The notes under the pieces: model-generated | Told to the model about the DNA's origin: nothing | Seen by the model: only the letters and a program-made list of their open reading frames with translations | The model's database searches: none | Assembly: GCF_050908995.1 (NCBI RefSeq) | Contig: NC_135120.1 | Coordinates: 13,157,433 to 13,221,432, forward strand | Length of the DNA: 64,000 bases | From: Andrena cerasifolii | Lineage: Eukaryota > Arthropoda > Insecta > Hymenoptera > Andrenidae | Direction of reading: 5' to 3' | Program-made: the position numbers and the translations under genes | Shown: in pieces, positions 46,301 to 58,838 of the stretch | Layout: each line of letters opens with the position of its first letter | Position numbering within the stretch: position 1 is the first letter of the stretch

Positions 46301-47204
46301 TTCCAGAATCATTCGCCATATTTGACACGCGAAATATTTTTCTTATTATTTTGAAAATCTCGTTAAACGAAGGTTCGGAAATGCCCGACGCGCCCCGGGC
46401 AACATGTTACGATTACGTGTCGGAATTTTATCGAATACTTTTATAAATTCCACTTTATCATTGAGTATGCACTCCCGGCGCACATATACACGCGCGTCAG
46501 CGCAGATATTTCATTAATCCAGCTACAATAATTTTGGCATATTTTCGTGATCGTTTTTTTTTTTTGCGGGAAACGTCGGCTGGGAACATTACCAGGAGTA
46601 TTTCGATTAAAAACGCTCGAGTATGGCTTTCATTGCGTACAAACTCACTCGCTCTCCTTGTTCGACGTCGTTTCACCCTTTGTCCATCGCTCGCTGCGCT
46701 GATTCGATTCGACGTTGATATAGCATGCCAGAAAAAAATGGGATATTTACATTAACTGCGCTTGATTCAATCTGAGGCAGTAAAAAAATTATCAACTGCT
46801 CCAATTAAAAAATTTCTATGCTTTGCTGTTTTTACCTCGGTCTCTCTGTTCAGGGCTTCCTCGATCAGCCACTGAGGCGCAGGATCCTCGTCGATATTCC
46901 AAAATGCCGAGGATTTCTTCAGCTCTAAATGCGTGCCCGACGTGGAGGCATGGTTCACTTTTGTTCTTGCTTCACTGACTTTCGTGGTGTTCTCGTCCGA
47001 TTGGATAGCAGTGGTGGATGTTTGCGTGAAAGTTGTCTTCGTTTCGGTATCAAGCTTTTGAACTGGGGACAGAAAGAAATTTTGAAGAAAAAATCGCGAC
47101 ACGTTCGATAATACTTGAAAATGTTATCGGAGGAGCTATGGGTGCCCCGTGCGCTACTGCCACCTGGTGTATCTGTTAGCTTCTTCTGCATTCGTCTCAC
47201 CCAT
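43380..47204 (-). CDS. Coiled-coil protein, ten coding exons, family not recognised
   Basis: The exons on the minus strand are 47204-47201, 47062-46836, 46698-46649, 46120-46016, 45819-45148, 44441-44273, 44190-44116, 44041-43892, 43814-43650 and 43544-43380. All junctions are GT-AG and agree in phase, giving 593 residues. After a Ser/Thr-rich start comes FWNIDEDPAPQWLIEEALN (about 57-75). From about residue 95 to 500 the chain is mostly heptad-like Glu/Lys/Leu coiled coil with few prolines, broken by a short basic patch (CRGLMRGRKKISSKLHKK). The C-terminus has ACNILNMTPEELSGFINGK and an acidic end. This architecture is common in centrosome, cilium and spindle proteins, but I cannot name an ortholog. 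The first coding exon is only ATGG before a GTGAGA donor. Exon 5 uses an acceptor 14 bases inside a nearer CAG because only that keeps phase. No transmembrane segment. Confidence 0.8.
44513..45040. mobile_element. MITE family D, copy 1, interrupted by a mariner-like MITE
   Basis: The left end AGAAGTTGAAAAGGTAAAT and the complement of the right end (AGGAGTTGAAATGGCGAACG) are inverted repeats, and both match the ends of the copy at 48512-49012. A separate TA-flanked element (44616-44937) lies inside. The composite makes up most of the intron between coding exons 44441 and 45148. Confidence 0.65.
44616..44937. mobile_element. Tc1/mariner-like MITE with TA duplication
   Basis: CAACCCCTGGCAATAAGTTT at the left is matched by the complement of AAACTTTTTGCCAGGGGTTG at the right, and TA flanks both ends (44614-44615 and 44938-44939). 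The inverted arms run about 70 bp (GATACGAAACTAACAAGAAA and ACCAATATTT on both). The terminal CAACCCCTGGCAA resembles many Tc1-like ends. The 322-bp body has no transposase. Confidence 0.85.
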
Positions 47205-48511
47205 CGCGTCGATAAGTTGGGGGAATATGAAATTAACTTCCAAGTACCTAAATAAGTATCGAAATACCTGTGACCTTAAGAGACACATTTTCTAAAATTC
47301 TGTGACCTTAAGAGACACATTTTCTAAAATTCTGAGTCCCCAGCGGGCCCCAGGCTGCACAGGGGCCCCAGAAAAAGGAAAAATGAAGAAAAGAGAACAG
47401 AAAAAATGAGAACAAAATTTTTTTATTTGGTTAAAATTAAGAAAAAGTGAAATTAGAACATAATTTCTAATATAATAATTTAATATTATTAATGATATGG
47501 CAATGTTAATGTTTATTCTTCCTTTTATTTTCTTTATTATTATGCTTTTTTACCGTTCAGAAATTCTTTGGGGCCCCAAAATATTTCTTGCACTCCGGCC
47601 TTTTTATAGGGAAGGTCTGTAGGTCCCTAAGTAGTGTTTGCATAGATAAATAATTATATGCGATAGAATCCTCGCGTATTAGTTATCTACTAAGGCACTA
47701 CACCACCGCGACTCCAAAGCATTAGAATATCCAGGTGTCAAAGAACTGGAACACACAAATTTCAAATAATTAAAAAAAAAACCCTCTTCGCATTCGCCTG
47801 GCCCACATTTCGATACCACTAGCATGTACTAAGAACTCGCATACATCCCTCGACGAGTGTAATTGAAAATTAGAAACGATACGGTGGACTCATACGGTCA
47901 CGCAATCTTCAGAGAACTATAACTCAAGCAAAGGAGACTCCCCCGAAATTACTGTTATTGGAAACTTGCGGTGTGGCGATTCGGAGCAAAATAGCGAATC
48001 GGAGATGCGAGGATGCAGCGAAATTTCTACAAAAGAGAGGGTTCGGGAGGATAATCCGATCGACGGGACTATCGACGGAACGAGACAAGGATCCATTCTC
48101 CAATCTGCCGGCCGGGCCGTATTATCGGATATTATCGGGCCATATGGAATTTGGGCCCGAAAATAGTCCCGTGCAGGAAATTGCTAACGACTTAAACGTT
48201 GGGGCGGTACGCAGAGACCCGTAAGTCCCATGGGCCCAGTTGTGATGGATGACCCTTGGCCACTCTGTAATTTGAAGGCGTTACGTGTAGGTCTGCAACG
48301 ATCCTCCATATGTCCCCGACTGTCGTCCACCGTACAGAACCCCAAGGATCCCACAGTCGCCGGTGAATTCCACGATTCCCCGAAGTCCACGCTCCTAACG
48401 AACTTTTTCTTCATTTACCCGGCGGCAGGTGTTCTCTGCGAGGCGTTCGAGCAGCGTCATTCGTGTCCCAGTCATCCTTTCGGACAGCACCACTACTTAC
48501 CTTCGCAATTC
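47205..48511. other. Upstream of the coiled-coil gene; no gene recognised
   Basis: This must hold the coiled-coil gene promoter. It contains a tandem 32-bp duplication (47269-47332) and GGGGCCCC-rich stretches at 47345-47370 and 47570-47580 that may be ends of an old transposon. Open frames at 47958-48224 and 48230-48532 show no domain features. Confidence 0.4.
47269..47332. repeat. 32-bp tandem duplication
   Basis: Two identical adjacent copies, each starting TGTGACCTTAAGAGACAC. Their identity suggests a recent duplication or replication slippage. Confidence 0.95.
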
Positions 48512-49012
48512 AGGAGTTGGAATGGTAAATGATGTATAAATGCCAGTAGTTAAAATTTTTAGTAAAAACAAAAAATGCGTGTCTGTTCATCTTGTCGATT
48601 TGATCGTTTATCGCTTGTTTGACTTTCAGTGTATACCACCTTTAAAGATTTAAGGCCGTCGCGTATTTTGAGAAGAAATTAATAATAATTAATTAATTGT
48701 CGCTGCTCTATGAGAATCAATTGTTTATAAACTTTCCTCTTCGTATCATCGCGCTTCGCTTGGCCATACTTCGTCAAAATGCACGACAAGCTTTAGAGGG
48801 AAATGAAAAGATTAGGGCCTTTTCCACCACAGCCCAGTTGGCACTCACGATTACAGCTCTATTTTGCGATAGCTCTAAGTTAAAATCAATTATTTTAGCA
48901 TTTATAACTTTTGCAATTTAAAGCTTATTCCGCACGGAATTCACATCCTTTTCCACTAAAAGAATTATTTCCTATTTTCTTGCCACTTACATCGTTTACC
49001 ATTTAAACTCCT
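48512..49012. mobile_element. MITE family D, copy 2
   Basis: AGGAGTTGGAATGGTAAATG at the left is matched by the complement of the right end (AGGAGTTTAAATGGTAAACG), with TGTAAGTGGCAAG-like text following. The interior is AT-rich and lacks a transposase. It is the same family as the interrupted copy at 44513-45040. CAAT occurs just outside both ends, but a precise target duplication is uncertain. Confidence 0.65.
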
Positions 49013-52000
49013 CAATCTCCAGGTCACCTCGAATTCCGAGTAATACTTTTGAATCGCCTGAAAAGTGGCGCGAGAAATTAGCGTAACGACAAGCTGAACG
49101 GGCGCAGCAGTGAAACGATCAGGTCGCCGTTCAATAAACTAGCGCTAATTACACGGAGCAACTTACACGTAACGCCGAGCGACTAATGAAATTTGTTTGT
49201 CAATTAAATGGCGATCCCGGTGGATTTTCCCTGTACTTTCCCCCTCGGCACACTAATTAATTTCCACGCTCGGCTTCACTTTATTTACGCGCGACAGGCC
49301 TCAAAATTGCAGCAGGCCAGACGGTATATTTACGCGGGCTGGTAGCGCAGACCGCAGCGCGGAAAAACGGCGCGCCGCGAATCGGGACCCGGCGCGCGGC
49401 GTTTCGCTGACCAGAACATAACGTGCACTCTGTAAATTGATCCCCGACTGAATTGATAGCCGGAATATTCGAGGCTTTATTAAAAAAAGAAGGGTGGGCA
49501 ACGCGGGGAAAAGAGCATTGCCGTTCTCCCCGGTTTCGTTGCACTAGCCTAGTTTACACGATCGGCGGTTCATTGTTTGCGCCCTTTGGACACTGCGGGG
49601 ATATCCGATCGGAGCAGTGAAATCATTTGTTTTGATTGGGGTTGGATTCGCGAATGGGATATTCGGTAAGGGTCAGTGTTGGACGGTAGGTACTTGAATC
49701 ATTTCGAACAGTAATTCTTCGTCTTAACACTTTGCCTGTTACACCTTTTGTGGGTGAGATTATGTTCACTGTAGATCTTTTTTAAACTTTTCAGCTACTC
49801 ATATCAAAAGAGCATACTCCATGTAGGATATGAATCTTTGAATGCTGTAGTCTTGTCGGTGATAAATCTAGGCGAGAGTCGTGGAGTACAGGCCACTCTA
49901 TGTTTTTGTACTACAACTTGGGCTACTGTTGGTAAAAATCAAATTTCAAAACAGTAATTTGTAGTACAAATGGTGCTTAATAAAGGGGGACAAATTGTTT
50001 TTCTCAAATTTTATCATAAAGATTAATAATTCGCTGAAATAAAAGAGTGCTAATTCGCAGCAAACGAAACATTGTCGCTCAGTATCAACTATACTTATAA
50101 TAAAAATAACATCCAAATACCACTGGCTCATTCACTCACTCACTGACACATCGCGATTTCGCTATAACCACTGATCCTATGACCATGAAATTTCGTAGGC
50201 AGGTTCCTCTTAGCCCCTAAGTAGGTACGCTAAAAAATCTTTTTAAAAACTCTAAGCTATATACTTTAAGCTACATAGTACAGGAACTTTAAGCTATATA
50301 GTATAAAATACAATTGTAAAGTGTTAAACAAAGCACCCTCTTGAATGCTCATTGTGAGAGTAATACTTGCCCAGCACCCCCACTCTTCACCCCAGAGCCA
50401 TGGAATTATTGTAGATAATATGTGGATAGTTAGTCCGCGATTAGTCTGTCCAACGGATTATATTCCTCCCCTTTTCATTCCCGTGGTGCCCCGGGGGCAG
50501 CAGTGCTGTGATAAATGACCGAATCCTTTAGTGTTTTTTAGCCGCGGACCGCTTAGCCGATTCGTTCCCCTCTCGACCCCCTTGCCCCTCGTTTCCCCTC
50601 CTTCGCCATTCCGGAACCTCGGCTGGCTGGACGAAGGTCGTCGGCACAATTTCGCCGTAAATCACTGCAAATCGTTGACGTAAACGGCAAGGGTAATTAG
50701 ATACACTTACCCGCGATAAACCGCGCTTCTTGCCCGTTCAACGCTTCGTCCTGTTCACTGGCCACCGTGTTCCTCTTTCTTTTCTGCAACAATCATAAGA
50801 AAATGGGCTGTTTTACGTGGGCGACTTTGAGGGTGTCGAAGGAGAGGCAAGCTTTTCTTAGTTTACGCTTTCGACAATATTTTGAGGAAGAGCATTTACC
50901 ACAAGGCCCATTAAGCACAGCTGGGGCTTCACTCTCTATGGAGTCGCATTTTACAACCTTACGTCTCACAAACAACAATGTAAACAACAGCTTAGTTATA
51001 GTTGCAAAATAAAATGCTCTGTTTTAAAGAGTAAATTTATAATGTGAAAACTAGAGGCAGCTGAAAAATTTGTGAGCTCTCATAATGCGTTGCGAGGCGA
51101 GGGGTAGTGGGAGTGGATGCAATGACAACGTCTCGGCGACCGCTAAAATAATAAAATTGTTACTCGCGTTGCAAGTGAATTCTGTGAACGACTGAGCTGA
51201 AATGTGAACCGAGGCAGGCTGAAAATTTGAGGTACCTAGAGCAAAACTGCCTCTCATGTGAGTGAGAAAAGAAGTCGTAGTGAGAGCCTACCTTAACGAT
51301 CCCAGTTTCCAATTTTCCCTATTTCCACCCACAATCCAATATCGAAGGTGACTCGCAACTTTTACGACCACAGTGTACCATAGGGTAACCCGATACCCAG
51401 GGTGATCTGAATTAAACGACAGTTCGTAAAGCGCGGAGCCTCCCTGTTCCTTTGACTCTCCCGTCGAAACATCGTTCATCCATCGGCCGTCCACCCCAGC
51501 GAAACGGGGATGGGCCGAGTATGAGGCTCTCTGACGTAGATTGCGACGCCGACCGACCCACGCCTAATTTCGAGGCTCACCGTTGTTTATTGTCGAATCC
51601 TTTTAGCCAAGGGGGTGATAGGGCTCGTCGCCCGTAAGAACGCTCCATCGGAAAAGGAGCTAGCCGAAGGAAAAAGGGGGACGGAAAGATTTCGTCATTA
51701 ACGCGACCGAGGCATCCCCCTCTAACGACTCGCCTCGTATTTCCTTCACTTAGAATTCGCCTGGATCGTTATCGTTTTAATGCGTGGACTCCCCTTAAAT
51801 CAGTGGCACTCCGGCTTGGCTCTCCACCCCCGACGAATTCATATTTTCATTTCGTGTCATTAACGGGGCGCGTTCTCGGCTCGCGTAAAGGAGGAAGCTG
51901 CGTCGAGGTGTGCATTACCGTGACGTTGCTTTATTAATCGTAAAAAAGTACATTTTCGAGACTTTGTCGGGCGGAAAGTTTGCTCCTCGCTGGTAGCTTC

Positions 52001-54507
52001 TGAGGTGGTGCTGCGAAATGACTGCGCGAGGTCTCTTTTAATGTGGCAGGATCGTGTTCAGGCGACAACGTTCTACGCAGCGGTGTGGAAATGAGTTTCT
52101 CGCTTATGATCGTTATACTGAATCGCTGAAGAGAGCTGTCGATGGTAAAAGCCAGAGCGGCGATGAGGTCCGAAGCTTTCAAAGGTTGAAGCGTAACGGT
52201 TCAAGGCTGGCGATAAAACGTAACGGTTGAACGCTGGGACGTAATTGATTGACGAATGAGGCCCGATGCCTGAAACGTAACTCTCCGATTTTTCCGCGAG
52301 TTCTTCCCCGCAACATTAGTCGGGTGAAAGTTCAAGTGCTATTGGTCGGTGAAAACTTCTTGCAGTCTTCTTGTTAGCAGAGGCGATCCTTACCTTCCCC
52401 GAGCAACGAATCGCGGAGCCCTGTTAGTGGAAGTTCAACGTACTTGTTCTAAAAGGTCTTCTTCGACTCTAATCAGAGTGCTTATAAATACGGTGAACCA
52501 ATAGGAAGTTCGAATCCCATTCAAATTTCCGATATCTTTCACGAATATTTCACCTAAATTGGACTGAAATTCCAAATAACTGGTTAAATGTTAATATTAA
52601 CATTTCTATTTTGTTTTATTATTTTAATAATAATTAATATTTTGTATTTTATATTTTTATTGAATATTGTTTGGCCACAGACAGAAATAAAATCTTATCA
52701 ACTAAATAATTACTACTTATTGCGTGGAAATATATATTTTTCAATGAGTGTTCTCCTTTCAAAGCAATAATTCTATAAACACTTTTTTCTAATTTACTCG
52801 AAGTTGGTAAAGTTGGAGCTGCACCCTTGAAGCAAGGTCCTCAATTCCCTTCCTCGAAGCGAATCTCTAAAAGAATCTTCTAAGGTTCGCAGAAGAAGCT
52901 TGTATTACACATTTTCGATTCGTTTTTGCACTTAGAATCAGTTCCTTCTCGCCTGCGCCGGTGATCGCGAGGGTACCCTCTATAATATAATAGATGTACC
53001 GTGGCGTAGCGGTGAATAGCGCAGCCACGAGCGAATATAACGTTACAAAATGGCAAAAGTAGCCGCGGGGCCGTTGCAGCGGGTCGTTAGAGACACGCCC
53101 GTGGAAAACACGGGGCCAGACCACCGCCGCTTGACATTAAAATCGCATTTGCCGCTTTTCCGCGGAATCCGCGCGCGCTCGGCCGCGCGTTTATTCATCG
53201 ATTACCTCGTCGTGAACCGAGTCCGCGGCTCGTGACGTCCGAGCGACATTAAATGTAATTTAACGACGACATTTACGTCGACTCTAACAATAAGTGATTT
53301 CATTGCGCCCCCTGACGGATTGCACCGTGCCGGATTCAATCGCGTTTCTGTTTCGAGCGGAAACTGATGACGCGAGATGGATTGCTGCTCGAGTCCATAC
53401 TTAACCGATTAAGTTGGCAGTGTGATAGGGCATAAGAAACTGAGCAATCCTTATATTTAAAGTTTTGTTCCATCTCGCACCGTCACACAGTTATATTTAA
53501 AATATTCGAAATATTCAAAATAATAATCTATTTAGAGAAATAAAGAACGCGATAGCTTCAAGGGCTGATTTAACCCCTTCGGAGTGAATTTCGGCAGAGA
53601 AAAATGCTACCTAGGAATAATATGCTGTACATTCGCACGAGTTTTCGAGTTGATAACGTTTCCTCGCGAGTGGATCTCGTGTCCTATAGAAAAGGATCCT
53701 CGACAATAACCTTCAACTTTCATCGACACGATCAATCATCCGTCTCTAGGCGCGAGCAAGTCGGAGGCCACGCGATCGAGCGTTAATTCCGAGCAAAATC
53801 TCCGACCACTGCCACCACCAGCACACCATCGCCGATAATGCGATCATCAGAAGCGTCTTTGGACTCTTAGAGGGAGGAAAACGCCGAGCGCATATCGGTT
53901 CCCTGGTTTCATCGGGTTCTCCAACGAGAGTACACCTATAATTTGTAACGTGGCTCGGGTACCGGCCTAATGGAAAAATGCGTTCCGGCCAATTTTACGC
54001 GCAGCCGTCAGGCCAGGTTGTTGGCCGGTGGAAGAGGAACAGGAGGTGAGCAAAAGGAGAGGCGAACTGGCGAGGAACAGGGGACGGGGACGAAGGAAAC
54101 GCGCGACTGTGCGAAAGATGGTCGATTGGACCTCGGGACGCATCTTGGCTTTAACCCTTGATCGCGTTAAGGGTGGTTCTGTGCACCTTTCGTCAAGGAT
54201 ATCAAAAGAAGAGGGAGAGCTAGCAAACAGGTTAAACTCCTAACAAAAGAGTGAATGACATAATAATAATAATAATGATGGCTTGCTTAAACTGCTGCTC
54301 TACTATCGAACCCTATTTAAAACAATATCCGCTAATTATATTTATTTATATACAGACATTAGCGAGAAGAATAAAATTTAAAAAGGAACAAAAACAGGCT
54401 TGCGGAAAGCAGCACAGAATACAAAAAAATATCCTAGGTGGACCACCCTACTCCGCATATATTAAAAACGGAAATACACCAAACCAATTCCGCAGCGAAA
54501 GTGTTAA
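49013..54507. other. Intergenic, no gene recognised
   Basis: CpG-rich and AT-rich blocks alternate. No exon with a domain or coherent splice pattern is visible. Around 50125-50330 there is text like ends of dispersed insect repeats (TTCACTCACTCACTGAC, then TTTAAGCTATATAGTA-like direct repeats) that I cannot delimit. 52570-52790 is AT-rich. Confidence 0.45.
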
Positions 54508-55219
54508 GGGGTTACCTACCGTCAGGAAGTAGAAAAAGAATCGAATCTTTGGGAGTTTATTTCAGAAAGTACATATATATTTTTATGCAATGGCTTTTGT
54601 ATTCAGATGAAGGACATTTTAACAGGTTATTATATTATGTTTTGCTATAAAAATATTTAGTTATTGCACAATTACAACTGATTTCTCGGAAGCTGTTTTT
54701 AGAAACATGTTTTGCGGTGACCAACATTATTCGGAACTGGGTTATCTGAAATAAAAAAACGAAGATGATTTAGTTAGTACAATAGTTTATCTAGTCTTTA
54801 ATCGTTCCGTTTTACAAAATATTAATCTGGGACAAAATGGCAGATGTTTAAAGTGAAATGATCGATTTTCGTAGAAAAAACACTGATTTTTCATCCATAA
54901 AATAAAAACTATGCATTGGAAAAACAAATACTCCGAATAAAGACTAGATTTGAATGTCTAGAAGAAACCTACAAAGTTTCAGAAAGATTGGAGAAGCGAT
55001 TTTGAAGAAATAGTGGTCACCGGTCTAAAAACAGCTTCTGGGATATCAGTTGTAATTTTGCAATAACTAAATATTTTTATACCAAAACATAATATAATAA
55101 CCGCTTAAAGTGTCCCTCATTTGAATACATTAACCATTGCATAAAACTATGCATGTACTTTCTGAAATAAATTCCCAAAGAATCGATTCTTTTTCTACCT
55201 CCTGACGGTAGGTAACCTC
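54508..55219. mobile_element. piggyBac-like MITE with TTAA duplication
   Basis: GGGGTTACCTACCGTCAGG at the left matches the complement of CCTGACGGTAGGTAACCTC at the right, and TTAA flanks each end (54504-54507 and 55220-55223). The inverted arms run about 190 bp (AGAAAAAGAATCGA, TTTCAGAAAGTACAT, TTATGCAATGG on both). The 712-bp element has no open frame of transposase length, so it is non-autonomous. Confidence 0.88.
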
Positions 55220-55223
55220 TTAA

Positions 55224-56855
55224 GGAAAGCGTGAGAGGATGAAAGAATGTGGATCAAATGTAACGCAACTGTCGATGTCAGCGCGCTGCGTTTTACCGTT
55301 TCCGTTTGATTGACAGCAAACGACAGGGGAATATTTAATATTTTATGTCTCGTGCGGGCGCGCAGTTGGACAAATTTACAGGGCACGGACTTTTTCCCTC
55401 TCTCCGTTCCCGTGTTTACGTGATTGCGATGCGAATCATTATGGGATCGCGTGCAGCGCGCTGACCGGAGCAAGAGGGATGATTAACGGTTACGCGGCGA
55501 GCTCAGCTTTCCAAAGACAATTATTTAACTCGTCAATATTGAACAGCGTTCAATTAGAGGCGAATTGAAATGAACACCGCGAACGCTGATACAGCGATAC
55601 CGCGTCGGTTTTAAATCCACCCCCGTAACAGCGCTGCAATCCGTAAATGAAAATCTGTCGGCGGGATCACGGAGCTGGTACACGCGCGTGGGATATCGAA
55701 TAACATTTATTTGTCGAAGGGACGGCCGCGGAATGGGAACAGGATATTTTCCCTCCTGGTATATGTCGGCGCCCTGTTCGCTGCAACTCTTGCGTCCGTG
55801 TATCGTGAATGAGCAAGGTGACGAGTACGATATTTCTGAAATTAAGAAAGGACATCGCTGGAACAATCAATGGCAATTTTTGATAGTCACAATCAAAGAA
55901 GCAGCGATGCTAGAAGAAATTCCCTCTGAGGGAGAAACTATGACGTCACATTACCCCCAGTACCACTCTACACCAATCATCTATCTCCGTTGCATCACGT
56001 CACTTGAGTTACTTCCCTCACTACTCTACGCCTTTTCCCCTTTTCCAATATATTTCATCTTATATTGAATTCAATTGCGCAACGACCCCTTCTCTAGCAT
56101 CTTTGGGCCCTCCACTCTGTCCAGACCTGAAGTACCATCCGCAAAATGGTCACCTTCGATTAATTTTGGAAGACAGTCTCTCCCAAGGAACAACGATACG
56201 CAAAGCGCAAGAGGCTATCGCCACCCGAGGATGTGGCACGGCGAGTAGGAGGAGGAGCAGGGAAGCTGGCGCGTATCGCAGCACTCTGTTCATCGTGAGC
56301 GAGTAACGAGCCAAGCATTCTCGGACGTAAAGATGTCTCGGCAGTCGGCTCGGTTATATCTTCATTATAAGGCCGGCAGAGTTACGTACTGGCGCGCCGC
56401 GCCGCGGCGGGGCCTCGTGCTGCTCAAAATTATGCGCCGCCCGCAGTTATCATTGCCTCCAGGGTCAGCCGTACGAATAATTGGCTTCCACCCATGTAAT
56501 ACGCTCCGCAACGTACGTACGATAGACGCATGTCTGGTCCGAGTTTGCGTCCCACGATCCTGCTTTCTAAGCGAGCCACCGCTGAGCCGTTATCGAATTA
56601 AAAACCTCTACAGAGGCTGGCTAACGGGACGCTGATTCGTCGGATTAAATTGGAACTCGCGTTGCTTCCGGCCCGCTATCCCCGGGGAACGTTCCGTCGG
56701 ATATTGGGGCCGAGGTAATTGCGGGCAGCGCGTCGACAGGTCGCTCTTAAACTATCAACGATCGAGCTATGATACCGCGTCGAAGACGCGAAGCGGATTG
56801 AATTCCATGGCGCGATTGGCACATAGGTGGCGCTCTTTAAGTGGATCCCGAAACA
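55224..56855. other. Intergenic, no gene recognised
   Basis: Several overlapping open frames (for example 55688-56068 and 55525-55866 on opposite strands) have no domain features. Nothing is supported. Confidence 0.4.
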
Positions 56856-56990
56856 TAGAGACCTCGGGGAGTCGACTTGGGGGCTAAGACGGCTGGCCAG
56901 CGCGCAGTGGATCCGAAGATCGAGGGTTCGAGTCCCCATCGCCCGAGAATCGCTCCAGGGAAATTGGTGACCCGATGATAAGAACATTGC
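56856..56990 (+). mobile_element. tRNA-derived SINE, copy 2
   Basis: AGAGACCTCGGGGAGTCGACTT leads into an A-box-like GGGCTAAGACGG and a B box GGTTCGAGTCC, then CCATCGCCCGAG. The same blocks occur in the same order on the minus strand at 10772-10885. A run of T is lacking after the body. The 3' boundary is uncertain. Confidence 0.6.
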
Positions 56991-58814
56991 TACGCTTGTG
57001 TCTTTCGCGCTTGATATTCTCGTTGATCGAGAGCACCCTTCGATCCACCGAGGGGACGCGAAAGTGTATTAACAAGATACAATCGGCGTTGTAAGCTTCT
57101 CACCCAAGATCCCAACATCAGGCCACCTATAAAGCAAGCCCAGTGCAGGCAACCGTCGAGCTCATCCGGCCCGATCTCCACGAATCCGCGACATCGTTCT
57201 TCGAGGGTACCGAGGCGTGCCAGAGGGTAAGGAAACGGGGGCCAAAGACGGCGCAAGAGGACGATCCTTCTTCTTCTTCTTCGTATTCCTCTTGTTCGGG
57301 GTGCCTCGAACCGCGCTGGAGAATGCAGATACATAAATTCATGAGCGGAGTAACAAGCGGTGACGCCACGCTAGCTTCCGTGCCGCGGCGAGCCACGGTC
57401 GCGCGGCAATCGTATTCATGAACCGACACGGTAATTAGGGACACTAGCTCGCCTCGCAGCCGGAAGTCGCCGCGGTGAATCCTCCCTCCGCGGCGACTGG
57501 AACACCGCCGGAAATACTTATGCATTCCGTTCGTTTCGTAAGAAAACGCGAGCGCTCCGCCGAATGGGCGCGACTCTGCGCGACCGTCTGCAAGCCGAAA
57601 GTTCGATAAACTCCTCCCTCTCCCTTCCTCTCCGCAGCCCTGGCGAACGGATGGAGAAATTGGAGAGAGGCGGACGGAGGATTCCGGGGAAAGTGGCTAG
57701 ATTCTTTAAGCGCTCCGCATGCACCGATGCGATCTTGAATTATAGGTGCCACTCGCGGTATGAAAAATAGGTGCAAAGTAATGCACAGTGGTTCTTCCTG
57801 GCTTGCAGTCGAATCGTGAAATCTCACACTGCGGAGGACGCGTTAATCGACGGTCCACGGTTTGCCACTTTATCCACGGTGCGAAGAGCGCTCCTTTCCG
57901 TTTCCCTGGAACTCTTCCCTGAATTCTATTGTACAGGCCTCCCTGGAACGATTCCACGCGACAATCGCAATTACCGTTTCCACAGCAATTAGGAGGGCGC
58001 CTGTTATCTGTGGATCTGAAATTGGAACGTCGATATCTCGCAAAGGACAGCCTGGTTACAGGCAGGAATCACGTTTAGTCGCGTTCACCGGTTCCCGAAC
58101 GTCCCCGGCAGACTCGCAAGCGTGGCGACGAACAAAAGAAACCAGCGCGACTTAACATATTAGCGTTAATTAAGGCAATTATGTCTCCGCGTAGCGAGCA
58201 TGAGACTGTGTCCGCTCTGCGCCCCGACTCATCCATATTCAAGCAGTCGTTTCCGACTTGGAGTCGAGCGTCGCCTCCGCAGCCGAGCGTCGTCGTCTTC
58301 TTCGCCTTTCGAGCGGTGCTGTGCGTTGACAGTCGTCGTGGGACTGTCCCGTTCACCTCCGGCATTAACGATCGAGGTCATCGGTAACGTAATCCTCGGA
58401 TTTTCATACTCCTAAGTGTATTCGTTTTCCATATTGGTTAGCAGTGGCGCGCGATGTGTCAGCTTTTCAAGATTCACAGTTATCCATGTTTCGGCAATTA
58501 GGACCCATTCTGGGTCCCTCTTTTCAAGTAACAGGCTAATAATACCTACATACTTCGACGCTCTACAAGATAAAACGAGAGCCGTCCCATGGATACACCC
58601 CGGGCATCGACTGATCATCGATCCTCGAATGCTCGACGTATCAGTGATTACAAGCAGGCACAGTGGATACTCCCGGCAGTAGTAATAGCGCGGCAACGTG
58701 GAGACGTGGTGCGCAAAAAAGGAGGAAAAAGCGTAGGAAAAGCGAGGCAGGTGCAGAAAAAGAGGAACACAGGGAGCGAGGGAGAAAGGAGGGGGCGGTG
58801 TCAGGGGTCGAGAA

Positions 58815-58838
58815 TGAGAGAGAGAGAGAGAGAGAGTA
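58815..58838. repeat. (GA)n microsatellite
   Basis: A pure GA run within a broader purine-rich tract on the plus strand (about 58690-59030). Confidence 0.9.

Noticed and set aside
47338..47640. hAT-like element with GGGGCCCC termini
   Set aside because: Two GGGGCCCC blocks exist in the right arrangement, but neither clear termini nor an 8-bp duplication could be read.
50125..50330. Dispersed repeat with CACTCACTCACTGAC and TTTAAGCTATATAGTA-like text
   Set aside because: It resembles ends of insect repeats, but I could not find its partner end or a target duplication, so no element is called.
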